From: Amyelois transitella
Lineage: Eukaryota; Arthropoda; Insecta; Lepidoptera; Pyralidae
Assembly: GCF_032362555.1 (NCBI RefSeq)
Contig: NC_083533.1
Coordinates: forward strand, 2,795,001 to 2,859,000
Length of the DNA: 64,000 bases
Direction of reading: 5' to 3'
The notes beneath the pieces were generated by a model that saw only the letters and a program-made list of their open reading frames with translations, was not told the origin of the DNA and did no database searches. The first letter of the stretch is position 1. Every line of letters starts with the position of its first letter. The position numbers and the translations under genes are program-made. This document shows, one piece after another, positions 62,001-64,000 of this stretch.

Positions 62001-64000
62001 AATTGAACTCTGTGGGGCTTTACACAGCAAATCAGAAGTTGTAAGTACCACTTCAAATGCTGCTTATATAAAACTAACATTAAATGAGGCAAACACAGGA
62101 GCATTTTTCCACCTGCGATGGTCTCAAGATGACGTGGACATAGATGAAGATGCTAAGAAAATTAATTGCGGCAACAATAGCATCATAAATATTGCGCTTG
62201 AAGATACACAACATTTCACCACGCCTAATTATCCTAACCACTACGAAAATAATCAAAATTGTGAATGGATATTTAAAGCTGCAACTGGACGGCATTTGAT
62301 TTTACAATTTGTCTTGTTCGATTTAGAGGAACGTGACCCATGTGATAATGGTGATTTTGTATCAATATTCACGTCTAATGAACCAGCGGAATGGAAACCA
62401 ATAAAAGAAAAACTGTGTCTTAAATCAGAATTGGAACAAGAGTTTAAGGCGTCGAATTTTCTCAAAGTTACCTTCACTAGTGATTTTTCTTACACTAAAA
62501 AAGGTTTTCTTGCAATAGTAAAATCAAGATGCGGTGGCGAGTTGTTTGATCCTTCTGGGGAAATAATTACAGATGACCATGATTTTGATAAATTTGGCAT
62601 CAATGAACCCTACAGGTGTGACTGGAAGATAAAAGTTCGACCTGGCCGACGCATAAAAGTACAGTTTGTACATTTTAACATTACAAATGATGATAATAAC
62701 TGTTTAGCTTACGTTATTCTGCACAATGGCGAGTCTCTTAATTCTCCCAAGCTGGCGGATGGTAAATACTGTGGATATGCGCATGAAGATAGGAGTGCAA
62801 TGGAGACATCGGGTAATAACTTAGTCATTAGTTATATTAGAGATCGAAAAAATACAAAATTTGGCCAAAATATTAAACTGCATTATGAAGAGATTCAGAG
62901 CACCTGTGGAGTAACATCCAAGCTAGATGGAGATAAAGCCTGGGAAATAATAAGTTCGCCAAACTATCCGAATGTTCCGGATCCTTTTACTGAATGCAAT
63001 TGGGTATTCACTGGACCCGTTGGAGAAATATTAAGAGTAGATTTTATTGACAGGTTTGATCTCCAAAAAGACGACGATTGCGCCAAAGAATATGTAGAAA
63101 TACACGATGGATCATCAATAATGTCTCCTAGTAAAGGACGTTACTGTGGTGCAAATCCAGGATCAATAAAAACTACAGGAAATTCCGTTATGATAAATTT
63201 TGTGACGGAATTATCAGAGCCAAATAATGGTTTCAAAGCGAATGTTTCGATCGATGTATGTGGTGGTTTAATACGTAGCTCTCAAGGAGAGCTGACTTCT
63301 CCTGGATATCCTAACGCAATACATTTACCTCCAGGAACTGTTTGTGAATGGCACATTATAGGCATGCTAGGGCATTCTTTGTCAATAACACCGCAAGCTA
63401 TGTATTTACCGGAGTCTGAATCAGAATGCGGTACAAAAGTTACTATTGAAGAGATTGAACCTGTGAATGGTATAAATGAGATATTGAAAACCTACTGTAC
63501 CCAGAATGTTGTTGATCAATCCACCATCGAGACGTCGTCTAATAATGTCACAGTGAAACTTCATATAGGAACGCCCAGCTTGTATCCTTATGCAGATGGT
63601 AGATTAACTGGTTTTCGTCTTACGTTCAAATTGTCACAGCCTTCATGTTCCGGAGAAATAACTACATCTGAAGGCTTCCTCACTACTCCAAAGTATCCAC
63701 GCGATTCAAATTTGAACTTCTGTAGTTGGATCATTACCGTACCAGATCCGACAAGAAGAATATCGTTAGAGATTCTTGATTCAGGAAAATATAATATATA
63801 TGTAAGTGAGGGTGATTTCGAACAAAGCATAGCATTCAAATATAACTTTGACATTACTAATGATAACACAACATTTAAGTCATCAGGTAACAAAATGACA
63901 ATAAATGTGCGTAATCCTCATGATGGACCGTTTAGATTCAGAGCTAGATTTAGATCTGATGAACCGGCCGTTTGCGGAGGCTCTTTGACTGGTAACACTG
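56095..64000 (+). CDS. Cubn: Cubilin, N-terminal 2635 residues (runs off the window)
   Basis: Large peripheral endocytic receptor that works with amnionless; in insects it serves protein uptake in nephrocytes and other absorptive cells. Signal peptide at residues 1-19 (MSRLLTVLFLTSWVSHIEC); a coiled-coil-like segment follows (LPNDILRRLQELESRN, LSLRVSRLSTRLNRLQRQI), matching the trimerisation region of cubilin. Eight EGF-like domains lie at about 140-480, including calcium-binding DVNECDTS and DIDECATN. CUB domains begin at 483 (CGSILRAEEGSLVYPL) and repeat every 110-125 residues: eighteen complete and the first residues of a nineteenth (CGGSLTGNT). Human cubilin has 27 CUB domains. The frame has no stop and no intron over 7906 nt. 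A few CUB domains lack the first Cys pair (near 61783) or use CN/CR instead of CGG. Confidence 0.95.
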   Translation, partial: MSRLLTVLFLTSWVSHIECNYDDRARIRTSNGNLYLEPARGKNIYLRTNGPQSSIFLGDTNLINVTSGRSGPYLPAGNNVETLPLPNDILRRLQELESRNFVSQDDLMRNISALSLRVSRLSTRLNRLQRQIDGWTGEQCQIHTCQHGGTCLNLLGDFHCLCPSNWEGRNCEIDVKECRIYAGTDLGCQNGANCMEKPGSYECQCRPGWFGTHCTKRKLDCSGGNAEMCGHGTCVPVSSGDGIKCICDQGWTTNGTVACLTDVNECDTSLGPRCSVNPKVKCINLPGSFTCEQCPAGYQGDGYVCYDIDECATNNGGCSLMVSCHNTIGSRICGACPPGYIGDGITCTWRGSCSIDHGGCHPSARCVENSGVGGGVQCECPPRMDGDGVGLHGCYVSTENSTMSCENDPCGPHGRCHMLRHGYTCFCLRGFTGAHCDVQAEGCATNPCKNGGVCRPDETTAQGFRCECTSQYTGNLCQERSHCGSILRAEEGSLVYPLTNTTYARNSKCAWIIRTVPEKVINVTFSRFNLERSPDCNFDFLQIHDGRSTADPLIGRFCGTNPPNGGNIVSSQHNLYLWFLSNSVAGRDGFSLHWHSVAPVCGGEVNATVHGAISSPGSPGKYPPNRDCYWHLQTTLGKRIQLHFFQLDLETHDNCSFDYLAIYDGDNEGKLLEKYCSSIQPAPVQSTGPEMVIHFHSDAHSSGKGFQITYAPVDGVPGCGGFFSADRGEITSPSYDGSYLNNLLCEYKIRTGPGTQIQLDFTLFDLERSRNCKRDYLKIYDGTSTESPIMGTFCGKLDRKITLNSTSNNVFMLFRTDRSFGRDGFKINYKVICNYLLRGDSGVIKSPGYPFTYPENRMCEYVIETSPGKAIQLTFQDFDIEGDRQCVFDKVEVRDGFNRNASLLGVYCGSAIPPTQTSSHNIMYVRFSSDMSQSGGGFYANFTTINVKCGGIYRDPAGTISYPSTDGQYQNDEKCTWLILAPAGKYIKLTWNRFAIENTHSCNADYLELIITEEDDKKNSLGKYCGIKAPPTLTITSNNVMLKFVSDNSVKLAGFSVTYTFLESKDTCGGNYVQNHGVLYSPGWPDRYGRNLDCVWVIKVTPGQQIKLNISHFDVEDKNYRTGICDDFLQLRNGPSATSPLIGEYCGQFKSKIITAVANSMYLRFHSDFMIGGRGFKVEWDSTITGCGGTFTSSTGSISSPNYPENYNENSECFYRIVTNQGSRISLTFSFIELEYLCDDYVEIYDGRDPESPKLGRFCKVAQNKVIETSSNIAFIKFKSDFLLTGKGFLLNYHTICNNNVTGTYGVIESLNFPNYYPELNCSWTINVPKGNKINITFTNFDLRTNRFYYYSFRRLDPGSTNSQRHLSNVTCSIDYLLIDNPALVDKSVRHCSWPAPVNAKSNSIQIKFNIQKGYRVPQTHSGFRLEWVSYGCRGHIRKRSGYLNKTMSSSEQMQCEWLIETPVGTNIFMLFSKVYMLDTNNCDSDALEIYNGPTDNSPLLTKFCHDTATVQSTSNYLLVKLIKNSSLKDLHFAATFTAIYATCGGFMKAQSGVITSKNYPKNYDNNLDCIWTIVVPRSHRVAIEFTDVDLNNENSVSGCDDSIKIYEGESILKKNYSQIICDVSTQKYFVSKSNSIKVQFTTNGARTAKGFKANFSMTCGGVIKTSENSENGIITNENFGSQSNSSCLWTILAPKLEQKVSLTITHLSLPINNNRVTNQTCPNSYLKVLDGDDENAPLIDEYCGRSAPATIVSHGSALTVKLGTHDDKITGIFSAYYSTVDTSCGGTFTSESGVIASPNYPGPYPNNADCEWKLKTSPGNRVSLYIAMLDIGYSEDCNEDYLEIRERDGGGKILGLYCGRVLSPGLNVTSATELYLKFRSNDKDPGRGFLIHYGFLHGNDITGMSNGEIASPLYPRPYDGTGEFWWRITTESLAINIEIDNLQIHTHSETCDDSLSIYDGYDAESPLLIELCGALHSKSEVVSTTSNAAYIKLTLNEANTGAFFHLRWSQDDVDIDEDAKKINCGNNSIINIALEDTQHFTTPNYPNHYENNQNCEWIFKAATGRHLILQFVLFDLEERDPCDNGDFVSIFTSNEPAEWKPIKEKLCLKSELEQEFKASNFLKVTFTSDFSYTKKGFLAIVKSRCGGELFDPSGEIITDDHDFDKFGINEPYRCDWKIKVRPGRRIKVQFVHFNITNDDNNCLAYVILHNGESLNSPKLADGKYCGYAHEDRSAMETSGNNLVISYIRDRKNTKFGQNIKLHYEEIQSTCGVTSKLDGDKAWEIISSPNYPNVPDPFTECNWVFTGPVGEILRVDFIDRFDLQKDDDCAKEYVEIHDGSSIMSPSKGRYCGANPGSIKTTGNSVMINFVTELSEPNNGFKANVSIDVCGGLIRSSQGELTSPGYPNAIHLPPGTVCEWHIIGMLGHSLSITPQAMYLPESESECGTKVTIEEIEPVNGINEILKTYCTQNVVDQSTIETSSNNVTVKLHIGTPSLYPYADGRLTGFRLTFKLSQPSCSGEITTSEGFLTTPKYPRDSNLNFCSWIITVPDPTRRISLEILDSGKYNIYVSEGDFEQSIAFKYNFDITNDNTTFKSSGNKMTINVRNPHDGPFRFRARFRSDEPAVCGGSLTGNT

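Overview
The window is nuclear DNA of a lepidopteran insect (moth or butterfly). The evidence is intron-rich conserved animal genes, introns packed with short TATG-tailed retroposons, an RTE-like LINE, tRNA-derived SINEs and Helitron-like repeats whose ends contain the CCCGCGACTTCGTCCGCG core common in Lepidoptera, and a bacterial-type phosphatase gene of a kind known as horizontally acquired in this order. I cannot name the species. Left part (1-7.2 kb): a Helitron-like copy, a 5'-truncated LINE with a largely open reverse transcriptase frame, a tRNA-derived SINE and decayed repeats. 7.3-18.3 kb: the complete ten-exon gene for the mitochondrial complex I subunit NDUFS2 (ND-49), plus strand. 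20.3-39.5 kb: the complete eighteen-exon gene for cleavage stimulation factor subunit 3 (CSTF3, suppressor of forked), minus strand, converging on ND-49. 40.9 kb: a single-exon LSm2 gene, plus strand. 43.9-46.4 kb: a secreted Ser/Gly/Asn-rich protein that I do not recognise. 46.6-49.4 kb: retroelement debris. 49.6-53.2 kb: an apparently complete Tc1/mariner-superfamily transposon with an unusually wide D-to-E spacing and a two-exon transposase; a second, apparently intact Tc1-like transposon sits inside its intron. 53.6-54.8 kb: an intronless secreted histidine acid phosphatase that closely follows bacterial glucose-1-phosphatase (Agp). 56.1 kb to the window end: the first 2635 codons of cubilin (8 EGF-like and 18 complete CUB domains) in one uninterrupted frame. 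The housekeeping genes are mutually unrelated: ND-49 is respiratory, su(f)/CSTF3 acts in pre-mRNA 3' cleavage, LSm2 in U6 snRNP and mRNA decay, cubilin in endocytic uptake. The most striking structure is in the ND-49 and su(f) introns. About 37 copies of a TATG-tailed SINE-like element lie between 4.8 and 36.5 kb. It shares its last ~45 bp with the RTE-like LINE, so that LINE probably mobilises it. Several copies sit, tail first and antisense, directly at 5' splice sites, and the neighbouring exon ends plus donors are duplicated (ND-49 exons 3, 4, 5 and 8). su(f) exon 8 has a similar duplication without an element. The right-hand third is almost free of these elements. No CRISPR array, rRNA gene or true tRNA gene was seen.
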